From the NCBI RefSeq assembly GCF_000712975.1, contig NZ_JHQL01000004.1, positions 124,001-188,000 of the forward strand: a DNA stretch of 64,000 nt. Reading direction: 5' to 3'. Each line of letters begins with the position of its first letter. The stretch's first letter is position 1. The position numbers were made by a program, and so were the translations under genes. Shown one piece after another: positions 27,726 to 36,969 of this stretch. The notes beneath the pieces were generated by a model. The model saw nothing but the letters and a program-made list of their open reading frames with translations. It was not told where the DNA came from and did not search any database. Source of the stretch: Vreelandella neptunia. Lineage in GTDB: Bacteria; Pseudomonadota; Gammaproteobacteria; Pseudomonadales; Halomonadaceae.

Positions 27726-29225
27726 TTAGCTTAAGGAAATAGTACTGTTGATGCCGCTAGAGACATTTTCTGGCTCAAACCAACGGGCGGTAACCGTTTT
27801 GGTTTGCGTCCAGAACGTAATTGCCTGTTTGCCGTTTGGCCCCAGATCACCAAGCTTGGAAGCACGCGACCCAGTAAAGCTAAAGTAAGCCACAGGGACA
27901 GGAATCGGCACATTGATACCTATTTGGCCAACGTCAATGTCTGTTTCAAAACGTCGTGCCACCCAACCTGAATTGGTAAATATCGACGTACCATTTCCAT
28001 TCGGGTTCGCGTTGATAAACTCGATCGCGTCATCCAGTGTTTCCACATTGACCACACACAGTACGGGGCCGAAAATTTCTTCTCGGTACACCGTCATATC
28101 AGCGGTCACATCGGCAAACAGGGTTGGGCCAACAAAATTACCGTTTGGATAGCCATCTACCGTGCAACCACGGCCATCCACCAGCAGTTTAGCGCCCTCT
28201 TTTTCACCCGCCGAAATCAAGCGCTCAACGCGATCCTTCGCTTGGGGAGAAACAAGCGGGCCTAGGTCTGCATCGCGCTGAGTGCCCGGCCCTACTTTCA
28301 TACGGCGCGCGCCTTCCTCAATATCTTTCAGCCACTCACGGGCTTCACCCACTAGCACGACAACCGAGTTAGCCATGCAGCGCTGGCCAGCGGCGCCAAA
28401 TGCCGAACCCAGCAGGCTATCAATAGCTTGGCTGCGGTTAGCATCCGGCATCACCACACAGTGGTTTTTAGCCCCCATCATCGACTGCATACGCTTGCCT
28501 GCAGCTGCAGCACGGTTGTAAAGCAGCGAGCCGACATGGGTCGAACCGATAAACGAGAGTGCTTTAATATCCTGGTGGTCGGCGATCTGATTGGCGACAT
28601 CTGGACCACCATGCACCACGTTCAAAACACCGGCGGGTATGCCAGCTTCATGGGCAAGCTCCACGAGACGCATTGTGGAGCTAGGATCTTGCTCCGAAGG
28701 CTTCAGTACAAAGGTGTTGCCCGTAGCAATGGCCATCGGGAACATAAAACAGGGCAGCATAATCGGAAAGTTAAAGGCGGTAATGCCCGCGCCAACGCCC
28801 AGTGGCTGGTGCATGGTGTAAACATCGACTTCATTAGCGGCGTTTTCCGCCAGCTCACCCAGCTGCAGCGAGGTAATCGAACAAGCGTGTTCAACTACCT
28901 CTAAACCGCGCCCTACCTCGCCTTCGGCATCTGGTAAGGTTTTACCATGCTCTTGCGTAATCAATGCGGCTAACTCAGCGGTATTTTCCCGTATCAGAGC
29001 CTGAAGCTTGAGCATAATGCGCATGCGCTTGCCAAGCGGCACTTTACGCCACTCTTTGAATGCTGTTTTAGCACTCGCAACCGCACGCTCCACTTCTTCG
29101 GCGGTACAAAAGGGCACACGGGCAACAACTTCTTGGGTCGCCGGGTTCACCACATCACGCCAATCCTGGCTTTGTGACATGACTGGCTGACCATCGATAT
29201 ACATAGGGATTTCACGAACAGACAT
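27726..29225 (-). CDS. mmsA: CoA-acylating methylmalonate-semialdehyde dehydrogenase
   Basis: Converts (methyl)malonate semialdehyde to propionyl- or acetyl-CoA with NAD, at the end of valine, beta-alanine and inositol breakdown. The 499-residue product carries [20 protein letters not shown] (cofactor), [16 protein letters not shown], and the catalytic Cys in [24 protein letters not shown] and [19 protein letters not shown] are typical MmsA features. Start after AGGAAGG. No mmsB or transaminase is adjacent, so the pathway cannot be narrowed. Confidence 0.93.
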   Translation of the reverse strand: MSVREIPMYIDGQPVMSQSQDWRDVVNPATQEVVARVPFCTAEEVERAVASAKTAFKEWRKVPLGKRMRIMLKLQALIRENTAELAALITQEHGKTLPDAEGEVGRGLEVVEHACSITSLQLGELAENAANEVDVYTMHQPLGVGAGITAFNFPIMLPCFMFPMAIATGNTFVLKPSEQDPSSTMRLVELAHEAGIPAGVLNVVHGGPDVANQIADHQDIKALSFIGSTHVGSLLYNRAAAAGKRMQSMMGAKNHCVVMPDANRSQAIDSLLGSAFGAAGQRCMANSVVVLVGEAREWLKDIEEGARRMKVGPGTQRDADLGPLVSPQAKDRVERLISAGEKEGAKLLVDGRGCTVDGYPNGNFVGPTLFADVTADMTVYREEIFGPVLCVVNVETLDDAIEFINANPNGNGTSIFTNSGWVARRFETDIDVGQIGINVPIPVPVAYFSFTGSRASKLGDLGPNGKQAITFWTQTKTVTARWFEPENVSSGINSTISLS

Positions 29226-29456
29226 GACTACCTTCCTCATCGTTATGTTTATTATGAGACGTAAATATGAACCCTAGGGTATAGCAGCAAGTTGACGTAA
29301 ACGTCAATTAGCCACTTGATAAAGATAAAACTCACCTAGCACTACTATTTACGCTTTCCCTCCTAGCACTGCCCTCGCTATGCTGGCTAACAGCAGGCCA
29401 ATGACGTGAGCCCAGTTGTTTAGACGCGTACGTGTTCAACACCCCAGGAGGCATCC

Positions 29457-30515
29457 ATGCAGACCTTTAGCTGTCGCTGTGGCAACCCGCTTTTTTTTGA
29501 AAACACGTATTGCTTGGCCTGCGAATCCGAGGTGGGCTGGTGCCCAACCTGCTCAGCTATTGTAGCTCTTGAACCGCTACCAAATGGAGGATACCGCTGC
29601 ACTCACCCAGACTGTGGATCCACCTTAATGAAGTGCCATAACTATGCGGTTGAGAATGTATGCAACCGAATGGTAGTGATGGTCGAGGGGCATGCCGATA
29701 CGCTTTGCGACTGCTGCCGCTTTAATGAAGTGATTCCCGACTTAACTATCAATGGCAACCGGGAGCGCTGGGCTGCGCTTGAAGCTGCCAAGCGACGGCT
29801 ATTTCTCACATTAGACTTACTCACGCTTCCCTACGGCGTCAGCGGTGAAAACATTCGTGTTCCGCTTAGCTTTTCGTTTATGGCAGATGCCTTGCCCGAT
29901 CAAGGCCTTTGGCGCTCTACCGCTAGCCAGGAAAAGATATACACCGGCCATGCCAATGGTCATATCACGATCAACGTGAAAGAAGCCGACGACGTTGAAC
30001 GCGAGCGCCTGCGGGTTGATATGAATGAGTCCCACCGCACTCTCATCGGCCACTTCCGCCATGAAATTGGTCACTACTATTGGGATTTATTGGTAAAAGG
30101 ACGCGATGAAGACACCTGCCGCCACGTGTTCGGAGATCACAACAACCCTACCTACGGTGATGCCTTAGAACGGTATTACCAACAGGGAACGCCTGCTGAT
30201 TGGTCAACACAGTTTATTTCTGCCTACGCCTCGATGCACCCCTGGGAAGACTTTGCGGAAACCTTTGCGTACTACTTAGATATGGTCGCTGTGCTCGATA
30301 CAGCGCGTCATATGGGGCTTTCCCGCACCGAACACAACGGCACATTAGACGGCATGTTACGAGCATTCCATCAGGTAGGCATGGCCGTAAACGAACTCAA
30401 TCGTGATATGGGACTGCTGGATTTAGCACCGAGCGTCATTGCCCCGGCGGTGAGACAGAAGCTGACGTATCTGCATCAACTGATTCTTAATGCGAACGCC
30501 AGCCCCCGTACTTAA
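29457..30515 (+). CDS. Zinc-ribbon putative metallopeptidase
   Basis: A 352-residue protein of the putative zinc-binding metallopeptidase family. The N-terminus (1-90) is a Cys-rich zinc ribbon with pairs CRC, CLAC, CPTC, CTHPDC and CDCC. The protease domain has HFRHEIGHYYWD, giving zinc ligands His202 and His206 with general base Glu203, and a downstream PWEDFAETFAYYLD whose Glu264 or Glu268 may be the third ligand. SD CAGGAGG. Its gene ends 6 bases from the convergent alpha-E gene; the family regularly accompanies alpha-E/ATP-grasp/transglutaminase clusters, so it may process the cluster's product (inference). Confidence 0.85.
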   Translation: MQTFSCRCGNPLFFENTYCLACESEVGWCPTCSAIVALEPLPNGGYRCTHPDCGSTLMKCHNYAVENVCNRMVVMVEGHADTLCDCCRFNEVIPDLTINGNRERWAALEAAKRRLFLTLDLLTLPYGVSGENIRVPLSFSFMADALPDQGLWRSTASQEKIYTGHANGHITINVKEADDVERERLRVDMNESHRTLIGHFRHEIGHYYWDLLVKGRDEDTCRHVFGDHNNPTYGDALERYYQQGTPADWSTQFISAYASMHPWEDFAETFAYYLDMVAVLDTARHMGLSRTEHNGTLDGMLRAFHQVGMAVNELNRDMGLLDLAPSVIAPAVRQKLTYLHQLILNANASPRT

Positions 30516-30521
30516 CAACCG

Positions 30522-31520
30522 TTAATCGTTGTCGTGCTCTCCTGCGTGGCTTTGCGACTGGCGCTGGGTCACGCGGGGAACGCCATCACTGTTGACAAAA
30601 TAGGTTGCGCTTAGCGTGTCGTGAATCGCCGCGAAACCAATCTGCAGTTCATCCACAAACGCGTGTAGTTTGCTGGGGGAGTGAGCCAACGCCTGAATGT
30701 CGGCGTCGACCACATCGGCTCGTACAAGCGACACCGTTGCCGCCGCTCGGTCTTGCCTGGGTAACAGCTGTAGCTCGTGCCCCACCGTTTCCAGGCTGCA
30801 GGCAATAGAGCGTGGTAGGTGGGGGTCCTGCAGCAAAAAGCGCAGCACGTCAGGCCCACGCACCCGCAAACGGACTTGCTGCCGGTACATTTGGTAAGCA
30901 GTGAGCGACTTCAGCACGCTCATCCACTGCAAATTTTCAAACGGCAGCAGTTCCTCTGGATTTTGCGGCAGCAAACTGGCGGACCGAACATCGACAATTC
31001 GGGTCGTCATATCTGCCCGCTCTAAATGGCGACCTAACTTGATGAAGGTGCGAGCAGGCCCATGGCTTAGCGTACCTTCTATTAAGCCTGTCAATGTCTG
31101 GCAGCCGCGAATTACACTTTTCAAAAAGGTGTCGCGGCGCCGCGGACTAACGCCATTTTCGGCATGATCTGCAACACTCAAATAGAGTTGATTGACCTCT
31201 TCCCAGATCTCTCTTGGCACGACATCACGAGTGGTACGCAGGTTTTCCCTAGCGCTCGCTAAGGCGGCAAGAATAGAGCTGCCATTTTGCGCGTCTGCAC
31301 ACAGAAAGTGCACCACGCTACGCTCGTCAAAACTTGAATGTCGCTCATTAAACGCTTCCAACGTGCCGGTCATTTCAATTAACGGCGCCCAGCCCAGGGG
31401 CAAGTGACGCGGCAGATCCAGCATTAGGTGGCTATTAACACTCAGCAACCGAGCAGTATCTTCGGCCCGTTCGATGTAACGCGCCATCCAGTAGAGGTTT
31501 TCAGCAACGCGTGACAGCAT
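30522..31520 (-). CDS. Alpha-E domain protein
   Basis: A 332-residue all-helical alpha-E (COG2307-type) protein. The family hallmark is at the N-terminus: MLSRVAENLYWMARYIERAE, followed by DTARLLSVNSHLMLD. The alpha-E domain is known only with circularly permuted ATP-grasp partners and has no proven activity. SD AAGGAG. It starts 4 bases after the ATP-grasp stop codon, so the two are co-translated. A second alpha-E copy is fused to another ATP-grasp in the gene at 36970-39375. Confidence 0.92.
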   Translation of the reverse strand: MLSRVAENLYWMARYIERAEDTARLLSVNSHLMLDLPRHLPLGWAPLIEMTGTLEAFNERHSSFDERSVVHFLCADAQNGSSILAALASARENLRTTRDVVPREIWEEVNQLYLSVADHAENGVSPRRRDTFLKSVIRGCQTLTGLIEGTLSHGPARTFIKLGRHLERADMTTRIVDVRSASLLPQNPEELLPFENLQWMSVLKSLTAYQMYRQQVRLRVRGPDVLRFLLQDPHLPRSIACSLETVGHELQLLPRQDRAAATVSLVRADVVDADIQALAHSPSKLHAFVDELQIGFAAIHDTLSATYFVNSDGVPRVTQRQSQSHAGEHDND

Positions 31521-31524
31521 GGCG

Positions 31525-33009
31525 CTAGACTCCTTCCTGCTCAGCGGCAACTGCCGCGTTCTCATCGGTTTCAACAATCCAAGTATCTTTACTGCCGCCC
31601 CCTTGAGAAGAGTTAACCACCAGTGAGCCCTCCACCAGGGCGACCCGGGTCAAGCCACCAGTGGTGACGTGGGTTTCCGGCCCAGAAAGAATAAACGGGC
31701 GAAGGTCTACGTGGCGCGGCTGGGGCAAGCCGTTAGCCAGCGTCGGCGTCGTCGAAAGTGCCAGCGTTGGCTGTGCCATATAGTTACGGGGATTGGCTTT
31801 AATTAAGCGTGCAAACTCATCGCGAGTTTCTTTAGTAGAACGAGGGCCTATCAACATGCCATAGCCGCCGGATTCATTTGCTGGCTTCACCACCAGCTCA
31901 TCCAAATGCTCCAACACATACTTGCGATCATCTTCAAACATACATAAATAACTTGGTACGTTTGGCAGCAGCGGTTCTTGGTCTAGATAGTAACGAATGA
32001 TTTCAGGGACAAAGGCGTACACGACTTTATCGTCGGCGACTCCCGCCCCAGGGGCATTAGCAAGCGCTACTTTCCCCGCCCGCCAAGCGCGCATTAGGCC
32101 GGCCACCCCAAGCATTGAATCTGGATTAAACGCTTCAGGATCGAGAAACTCGTCGTCTACACGACGATAAATCACATCGACACGGCGCAACCCTTCCACA
32201 GTCCGCATATAAACCACGTCGTCGTCATCGACCAGCAAGTCGCTACCTTGCACTAACTCAACTCCCATTTGCTGAGCAAGATACGCATGTTCAAAGTAGG
32301 CGGAGTTATAGATACCAGGCGTTAGCACTACCACTTGAGGGTCGTCACCTGGGCGAGGCGACATCGACGCTAACATGTCATATAGCTGGGCAACGTAGTC
32401 GTCTACGGGAAGAATTTTGCCAGATGCAAAAAGCTCAGGCAGCACACGCTTGGTTACATTACGATTTTCCAGCATGTACGAAACCCCAGAGGGAATACGC
32501 AAATTGTCTTCTAGTACATAAAGCGTGCCATCACCGCCACGCACTAAGTCTGACCCGCAAATATGCGCCCAAATGCCATGAGGAGGGTTGATACCAACAC
32601 ACTGGGGGCGGAAGTTAACCGATTGCGCCAACACTTCAGCAGGTAACACTTTGTCTTTAATTACTTTTTGATCGTGATAAAGATCATCAATAAATAGATT
32701 AAGCGCTTGCACGCGTTGTTTTAAACCCGCTTCAGTTTTACGCCACTCACTGGCAGGAATAATTCGCGGCACAATATCAAAAGGCCAAGCGCGATCAATC
32801 ATCGCGCCTTCTGAATAAACGGTAAAGGTAATCCCCATGGTGCGAATGGCAATTTCTGCTGCGGTTTTACGCTCTGCCAACTCCTCTGCACTAAACCTTG
32901 CCAACATATTACACAGCTCATCAGCCGAGGCTCGTGGCTTGCCTGGCGCCGCTAGTAACTCATCGTAATAGTCACGGCACGCATAGTTATTCCAATTCAC
33001 TTGGCTCAT
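31525..33009 (-). CDS. Circularly permuted type-2 ATP-grasp protein
   Basis: A 494-residue ATP-grasp enzyme of the circularly permuted type (COG2308), predicted to form amide bonds through an acyl-phosphate. Visible: VLEDNLRIPSGVSYMLENR (165-183), the RVDVIYRRVDD acidic motif (276-286), and the nucleotide-binding lysine plus Gly loop VVKPANESGGYGM (373-385, K375). TTGGLTRVALVEGS and SSQGGGSKDTW end the fold. SD CCAGGAG; the longer frame's 33 Cys/Arg-rich leading codons are rejected. Operon with alpha-E, divergent from the transglutaminase-DUF2126 gene. Confidence 0.93.
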   Translation of the reverse strand: MSQVNWNNYACRDYYDELLAAPGKPRASADELCNMLARFSAEELAERKTAAEIAIRTMGITFTVYSEGAMIDRAWPFDIVPRIIPASEWRKTEAGLKQRVQALNLFIDDLYHDQKVIKDKVLPAEVLAQSVNFRPQCVGINPPHGIWAHICGSDLVRGGDGTLYVLEDNLRIPSGVSYMLENRNVTKRVLPELFASGKILPVDDYVAQLYDMLASMSPRPGDDPQVVVLTPGIYNSAYFEHAYLAQQMGVELVQGSDLLVDDDDVVYMRTVEGLRRVDVIYRRVDDEFLDPEAFNPDSMLGVAGLMRAWRAGKVALANAPGAGVADDKVVYAFVPEIIRYYLDQEPLLPNVPSYLCMFEDDRKYVLEHLDELVVKPANESGGYGMLIGPRSTKETRDEFARLIKANPRNYMAQPTLALSTTPTLANGLPQPRHVDLRPFILSGPETHVTTGGLTRVALVEGSLVVNSSQGGGSKDTWIVETDENAAVAAEQEGV

Positions 33010-33210
33010 GGGCGCTCTCCTGGCGCAATGGTGGAAGCGGCAACTTCCTCTTACGTAGTGCAGGCCTAGCCCCGCGCGATCTACGCAGTTCTCTTCACAT
33101 ATAAGCACGCAAAATGCATACCATCTTTTTCGCTATTTCAACGTTAAAAGGATGCTTTCAATACGCACCCTCGCCCACCGTCTACTAGCGACGCTACTAC
33201 TACTGGCAGC

Positions 33211-33290
33211 GCTACTAATAACTACGCTACTAATAACAATGCTGCTTATAACAACACTGCTAATAACACGCTGCTTATAACACGCTGCTA
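33211..33290. repeat. Degenerate 14-15-bp tandem repeat
   Basis: Five full units and a partial sixth of a GCTRCTWATAACAAY-like motif: three 15-mers (starting 33211, 33226, 33241), then two 14-mers and a short remnant. Unit length resembles the other minisatellite at 3038-3093 but the sequences differ. It lies between the divergent ATP-grasp and transglutaminase operons. Confidence 0.75.
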
Positions 33291-33441
33291 ATCTCTCTAA
33301 TGCCCCCTCTACTGAACCGTTACTTTTAGTGAATAGCTGAGCGCTCACTTAAAGCCACAAACAAAAGCACCAAAATAGTGCGCACCACTAACTCTAATGG
33401 TGCATTTTATGTTTTTCACACTTCTTAAACGGCTTAGTTAA

Positions 33442-33457
33442 TTTTGCAGCTGCAAAA
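33442..33457. promoter_or_regulatory. Perfect 16-bp palindrome, candidate operator
   Basis: TTTTGCAGCTGCAAAA is a perfect dyad about 100 bases before the transglutaminase-DUF2126 start, in the shared divergent region. Size and symmetry suit a dimeric regulator. No regulator gene is encoded in the cluster, so the partner is unknown. Confidence 0.45.
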
Positions 33458-33554
33458 AAACCTAACTACAACGATACTGCCGTAACTTAGCTCTTTTTAT
33501 CGAGGCGTCTTAATGACGAATCGGTTGATATAGACTTAACCCAGAGGGTGGCTT

Positions 33555-36500
33555 ATGACCATTCGTGTTGCCTTGTATCACCGAACTACTTATCACTTTG
33601 ACCGTCCGGTGAAGTTGTCACCCCATGTTGTTCGTTTGCGCCCAGCACCTCATTGCCGAACCCATATCGATGCCTATTCGCTGAATATTTCTGGTAATGA
33701 TCACTATCTAAACTGGCAGCAAGACCCCTTTGGTAACTTTAATGCCCGCATTGTGTTTCCAGAGCCTCGCAAAGAACTAACCATTGCGGTCGAACTTATC
33801 GCCCCAATGACCGTTATCAACCCGTTTGATTTTTTCCTCGACGACATCGCACAAAAAATCCCGTTTGCCTATCCAGAAGAACTCAGCAAAGAACTGGGGC
33901 CTTATCTTGAAGTTACTGAGGCAGGCCCAAAGCTGATGGCGTGGCTTGAAGAAGTTCCCAGGGAGCCCACTGTCAGCGTTGATTTTTTAGTGGCCCTTAA
34001 TCAGCGCCTTCAGAACGACATCAGCTATCTGGTGCGTATGGAGCCGGGCGTTCAGAGCTGCGAAGAGACATTGACCCTGGCCAGCGGCTCCTGTCGCGAC
34101 AGTGCCTGGCTTCTGGTTCAGATTCTGCGGCACTTGGGGCTTGCCGCCCGCTTTGTATCGGGTTATTTGATTCAGCTAGCGCCTGATGTCAAAGCACTTG
34201 ATGGCCCAAGCGGCACAGAGGTCGACTTCACCGACCTGCACGCCTGGACAGAAGTTTTTCTACCCGGCGCGGGCTGGGTTGGCTTAGACCCAACGTCAGG
34301 CCTCTTTGCTGGAGAAGGCCATATTCCCCTTGCAGCCACGCCGACAACCGGTAGTGCCGCCGCGATTACCGGTTTTTCTGATAAATGCGAGGTAGAGTTT
34401 AGTGTGGAAATGCGCATCGAGCGTATCCACGAAGACCCACGCGTCACTAAGCCCTACAGTGAGCAGCAGTGGCAGGAAATTTTGCAGCTGGGCGACCAGG
34501 TTGATAAGGAGCTTAATAAGCAAGACGTCCGCCTGACCATGGGCGGCGAACCTACGTTTGTTTCCGTTGATGACATGGAAAGCCCACAGTGGAACATTGA
34601 GGCGCTTGGTGACCATAAACGTGAACGCGCCGAAGTGCTGCTGAGCCGTTTGCAGGAAGCTTATGCTCCTGGCAGCGTCATTCAACAGCAGCAGGGTAAA
34701 TGGTACCCCGGCGAGCCGCTGCCCCGCTGGGCGCTAGCATGTTACTGGCGTAAAGATGGCGTACCGCTTTGGCGTGACGCCAAATGGCTTGCCTGCATGG
34801 AGGGCGCCCCAAAAGTAGCGGTTGATGATGCCATGACACAGCGGTTTACCCAGGCGCTTAGCGAACGTCTAGGCATAGCCCCACATTATTGGATACCCGC
34901 TTTCGAAGACGCCTACTACTATCTTTGGAAAGAGCAGACGCTCCCGGTCAGTATCGATCCGCGCAAAGCCGATTTAAAAGATGATGCCGAACGCCGCCGT
35001 CTGGCACGGCTACTTGAGCAAGATTTAGCGGCAGTCGTTGGTTATGCCTTGCCACTGCGTCATTCAGTTTCCCAATCCCATCGCTGGGAAAGTGGGCGCT
35101 GGCCACTCAAACGCGATCATTTATTTTTGGTGCCTGGCGACTCACCTATGGGCCTGCGGCTGCCGCTTTCTGCGCTGCCCTGGGCCGATCCTGAAGAGCA
35201 GCCCCAGCCTGAGTCACTGTTCGCGCCACGACCGGAAATTGGCGACATTCACGGCGAAGTCGCCAGACGACACGCCGAACAACACCGTTTGAGTAGCGTC
35301 GAGCGCCATGGTCAAAGCCTCCACCCCAGCCTGAGCCATCCCGAAGGGGAAGCCGTTCAGCAGCAGCCCCTTCCCGAGAATGACCGCGATCATAAAGTGA
35401 TTCATACCAGTCTGTGCATAGAGCCCCGTGACGGTCGTCTGCATATCTTTTTGCCGCCGCTCACCCGGCTAGAACACTACTTGGACCTCCTCAGCAGTAT
35501 TGAAGAGTGCGCACGAACGCTTAGCTGTCCAGTGATGATCGAGGGCTACTCGCCGCCCCGTGATCCGCGTCTTGAAAACTTTATGATCACCCCCGACCCC
35601 GGTGTTATCGAAGTTAACATCATGCCAGCGGCTAGCTGGAAAACCCTGGTCGCTCAAACCGAGCGACTCTATGAGGAAGCCCGGCTAGCACGCTTGTGCA
35701 CCGAAAAGTTTATGCTCGATGGCCGTCATACGGGCACCGGTGGCGGCAACCATGTCACTCTTGGCGGTATTACGCCCGATGATTCCCCCTTCCTGCGCCG
35801 TCCTGATTTATTAGCAAGCCTGGTCACTTATTGGCAGCACCACCCAAGCCTTTCGTACCTCTTTTCAGGCCTGTTTATTGGCCCTACTAGCCAGGCTCCA
35901 CGTGTCGATGAGGCTCGCCATGAGGCGCTTTACGAGCTGGAAATTGCATTACAACAAATGCCTGAAGGAGACGTTGTTCAGCCTTGGCTAGTGGATCGCT
36001 TGCTGCGCCACCTGCTCACCGACTTAACCGGCAACACTCATCGTGCTGAATTCTGCATTGATAAACTTTACTCGCCAGATAGTGACAGCGGTCGTTTAGG
36101 GCTTTTAGAACTGCGCGGTTTTGAGATGCCACCCCACGCTCGCATGAGCTTAATGCAGATGCTGCTGATTCGCGCGCTTGTCGCCCGCTGCTGGAAAGCG
36201 CCCTACCGTGCGAAGCCTGTTCGATGGGGAAGCGCTCTACAAGATCGTTGGATGCTACCCCACTATTTGTGGGAAGACTTAGGCGATGTACTGAGTGACC
36301 TGGGTCATCATGGCTTTGATTTTAAGCGTGAATGGTTTGCACCTTTTCTTGAATTCCGCTTCCCTGTTCACGGACGACTGCATACCCCAATGCTGGATAT
36401 TGAGCTGCGCCAAGCTATCGAGCCCTGGCATGTGCTCGGTGAAGAGACCTCTGCTGGCGGCACCTCCCGCTACGTCGACTCCTCTGTGGAGCGTTTGGAA

Positions 36501-36905
36501 ATTAAAGTCAGCGGTATGAGCGGCAGCCGCTATAAGGTGACCTGCAATGGCCGTCTGGTACCACTATCTCCCACTGGCCGTAACGGTGAAGCGGTTGCCG
36601 GTGTCCGCTACCGCGCCTGGCAGCCACCCTCGGCGCTACATCCGCAAATCCCTATTCATGCCCCACTGGTATTTGATGTATTAGATACCTGGAATCAACG
36701 TTCCGTTGCAGGCTGCACCTACCATGTGACACACCCCACCGGCCGCAGCTTTGAAACATTCCCCGTGAATGCATTTGAAGCGGAAGCCCGTCGTCTAGGT
36801 CGGTTCAGTGATGATGGCCACCGCCATGGTTACCAGTCGCCTAGCGCTGAAACACCTAGCCAAGAATTGCCCAACACGCTAGATCTTCGCTGGAGGCCAA
36901 GCTAA
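33555..36905 (+). CDS. Transglutaminase-DUF2126 fusion protein
   Basis: A 1116-residue two-part protein. Residues 1-290 form a bacterial transglutaminase-like domain with an N-terminal beta region and a complete Cys-His-Asp triad: Cys180 (ASGSCRDSAWLL), His229 (DLHAWTEVFLPG) and Asp245 (VGLDPTSG). From about residue 325 to the end is DUF2126 (COG4196): TMGGEPTFVS at 328-337, HTGTGGGNHVTLGG from 725, and FCIDKLYSPDSDSGRLGLLE later. DUF2126 is regularly found with permuted ATP-grasp and alpha-E genes; its own activity is not established. SD GAGGGTGGCTT. It is followed by the ATP-grasp/alpha-E fusion after 64 bases. Confidence 0.93.
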   Translation: MTIRVALYHRTTYHFDRPVKLSPHVVRLRPAPHCRTHIDAYSLNISGNDHYLNWQQDPFGNFNARIVFPEPRKELTIAVELIAPMTVINPFDFFLDDIAQKIPFAYPEELSKELGPYLEVTEAGPKLMAWLEEVPREPTVSVDFLVALNQRLQNDISYLVRMEPGVQSCEETLTLASGSCRDSAWLLVQILRHLGLAARFVSGYLIQLAPDVKALDGPSGTEVDFTDLHAWTEVFLPGAGWVGLDPTSGLFAGEGHIPLAATPTTGSAAAITGFSDKCEVEFSVEMRIERIHEDPRVTKPYSEQQWQEILQLGDQVDKELNKQDVRLTMGGEPTFVSVDDMESPQWNIEALGDHKRERAEVLLSRLQEAYAPGSVIQQQQGKWYPGEPLPRWALACYWRKDGVPLWRDAKWLACMEGAPKVAVDDAMTQRFTQALSERLGIAPHYWIPAFEDAYYYLWKEQTLPVSIDPRKADLKDDAERRRLARLLEQDLAAVVGYALPLRHSVSQSHRWESGRWPLKRDHLFLVPGDSPMGLRLPLSALPWADPEEQPQPESLFAPRPEIGDIHGEVARRHAEQHRLSSVERHGQSLHPSLSHPEGEAVQQQPLPENDRDHKVIHTSLCIEPRDGRLHIFLPPLTRLEHYLDLLSSIEECARTLSCPVMIEGYSPPRDPRLENFMITPDPGVIEVNIMPAASWKTLVAQTERLYEEARLARLCTEKFMLDGRHTGTGGGNHVTLGGITPDDSPFLRRPDLLASLVTYWQHHPSLSYLFSGLFIGPTSQAPRVDEARHEALYELEIALQQMPEGDVVQPWLVDRLLRHLLTDLTGNTHRAEFCIDKLYSPDSDSGRLGLLELRGFEMPPHARMSLMQMLLIRALVARCWKAPYRAKPVRWGSALQDRWMLPHYLWEDLGDVLSDLGHHGFDFKREWFAPFLEFRFPVHGRLHTPMLDIELRQAIEPWHVLGEETSAGGTSRYVDSSVERLEIKVSGMSGSRYKVTCNGRLVPLSPTGRNGEAVAGVRYRAWQPPSALHPQIPIHAPLVFDVLDTWNQRSVAGCTYHVTHPTGRSFETFPVNAFEAEARRLGRFSDDGHRHGYQSPSAETPSQELPNTLDLRWRPS

Positions 36906-36969
36906 TGCTTTCCTATTGACACAAGCTGCAGGATAATTCGCAGCCTATTCGCTTAGGACGACAAGGAAA

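Larger units (their letters stand above)
33010..33554. promoter_or_regulatory. Divergent control region of the ATP-grasp/transglutaminase cluster
   Basis: A 545-base non-coding region between two divergent operons. It contains a degenerate 14-15-bp tandem repeat (33211-33290), a perfect 16-bp palindrome (33442-33457), and a candidate rightward promoter TTGCAG-17-TACAAC (33445-33473) whose -35 box overlaps that palindrome. A 71-codon leftward frame rich in VVISS repeats crosses the tandem repeat and looks like an artefact of it. Confidence 0.5.

Noticed and set aside
33133-33348. 71-codon leftward frame with VVISS repeats
   Set aside because: It is only a translation of the intergenic tandem repeat.
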